A stretch of 64,000 nucleotides of DNA, taken from contig JAKSRI010000002.1 in the NCBI GenBank assembly GCA_024403695.1, positions 62,001 through 126,000 on the forward strand. Reading direction: 5' to 3'. The notes under the pieces are model-generated. The model searched no databases. It was not told the DNA's origin and saw only the letters and a program-made list of their open reading frames with translations. A program made the translations under genes and the position numbers. This DNA comes from Saccharofermentans sp. (lineage in GTDB: Bacteria > Bacillota > Clostridia > Saccharofermentanales > Saccharofermentanaceae). Every line of letters starts with the position of its first letter. The first letter of the stretch is position 1. Below, one piece after another: positions 63,889 through 64,000 of the stretch.

Positions 63889-63923
63889 GCAATAGATATT
63901 AATTACAAATGGAGGATATAACG

Positions 63924-64000
63924 ATGGCTAACATTTATCGTGATAAGGTAATCAATGAGATTTCCGAGGCAGATGTTGGAAAGACAGTAAGAGCTTCAGG
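63924..64000 (+). CDS. Aspartyl/asparaginyl-type tRNA synthetase, N-terminal end (partial)
   Basis: Only 25 residues are in the window. They end in ISEADVGKTVRASG, the start of the anticodon-binding OB fold in class IIb synthetases and most like AspS (ADVGKTV-x-x-x-G-W). GGAGG before ATG and a T-box leader confirm an aminoacylation or amino-acid gene. The Asn specifier leaves AsnS or a non-discriminating AspS open. Confidence 0.7.
   Translation, partial: MANIYRDKVINEISEADVGKTVRAS

Overview
The window reads as a piece of chromosome from a low-to-moderate G+C Gram-positive anaerobe of the Clostridia, probably a Lachnospiraceae- or Oscillospiraceae-like gut or rumen bacterium. The evidence is strong AGGAGG-type ribosome sites, sigma-A promoters (often extended -10), T-box leaders, type III and type I glutamine synthetases together, an Amt-PII fusion, DapL-type lysine synthesis and a BceRS-BceAB module. 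The genus is an inference. I found no tRNA, rRNA, insertion sequence, prophage or CRISPR array.

Region 1 (1-19.2 kb) is nitrogen assimilation. After a HIRAN and a macro-domain gene come glnN, amt-glnK, three envelope genes, and then pyrG-gltB-gltD-glnA-ANTAR-dapF-dapL as one likely transcription unit. The leaders of glnN, amt and pyrG all carry a small hairpin with a hexaloop fitting AAWGGY, whose loop and 3' strand also form the 5' arm of a larger terminator-like hairpin. That is the geometry expected for an ANTAR antiterminator, and the unit encodes an ANTAR protein directly after glnA. I propose one post-initiation nitrogen regulon covering ammonium uptake, glutamine and glutamate synthesis and CTP synthesis; this is the most interesting system in the window.

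Region 2 (19.2-36.1 kb) holds two large exported proteins (DUF4214 x4-NlpC/P60-DUF6273 and a solute-binding-like lipoprotein), a flavin split-barrel gene, a membrane methyltransferase-like gene and a convergent membrane-anchored barnase with its barstar. It continues with a complete trpEGDCFBA operon under a Trp T-box, an unusual set of inverted and direct repeats behind trpA, two lipoproteins, a CCA-type nucleotidyltransferase that looks leaderless, and an isolated structured small RNA with its own promoter and terminator.

Region 3 (36.1-49 kb) is a TetR regulator, a large membrane protein and a nine-gene cell-surface polysaccharide cluster: five glycosyltransferases (two GT4-like, two GT2 and one GT2 with membrane anchor), a pyruvyl transferase, a flippase, a GT-C membrane protein and an acyltransferase.

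Region 4 (49-64 kb) contains a BceRS two-component system and BceAB transporter separated by a GNAT gene and a type I toxin-antitoxin locus. After these come a small membrane protein, a RelA/SpoT-domain gene, ilvE, a zinc-ribbon membrane protein, a PIN-like protein and an ABC-F ribosome-protection gene behind a three-codon leader ORF and attenuator. The window ends with an HPr-like protein, another glycosyltransferase and the start of an aspS-like gene under a T-box whose specifier reads as an Asn codon.
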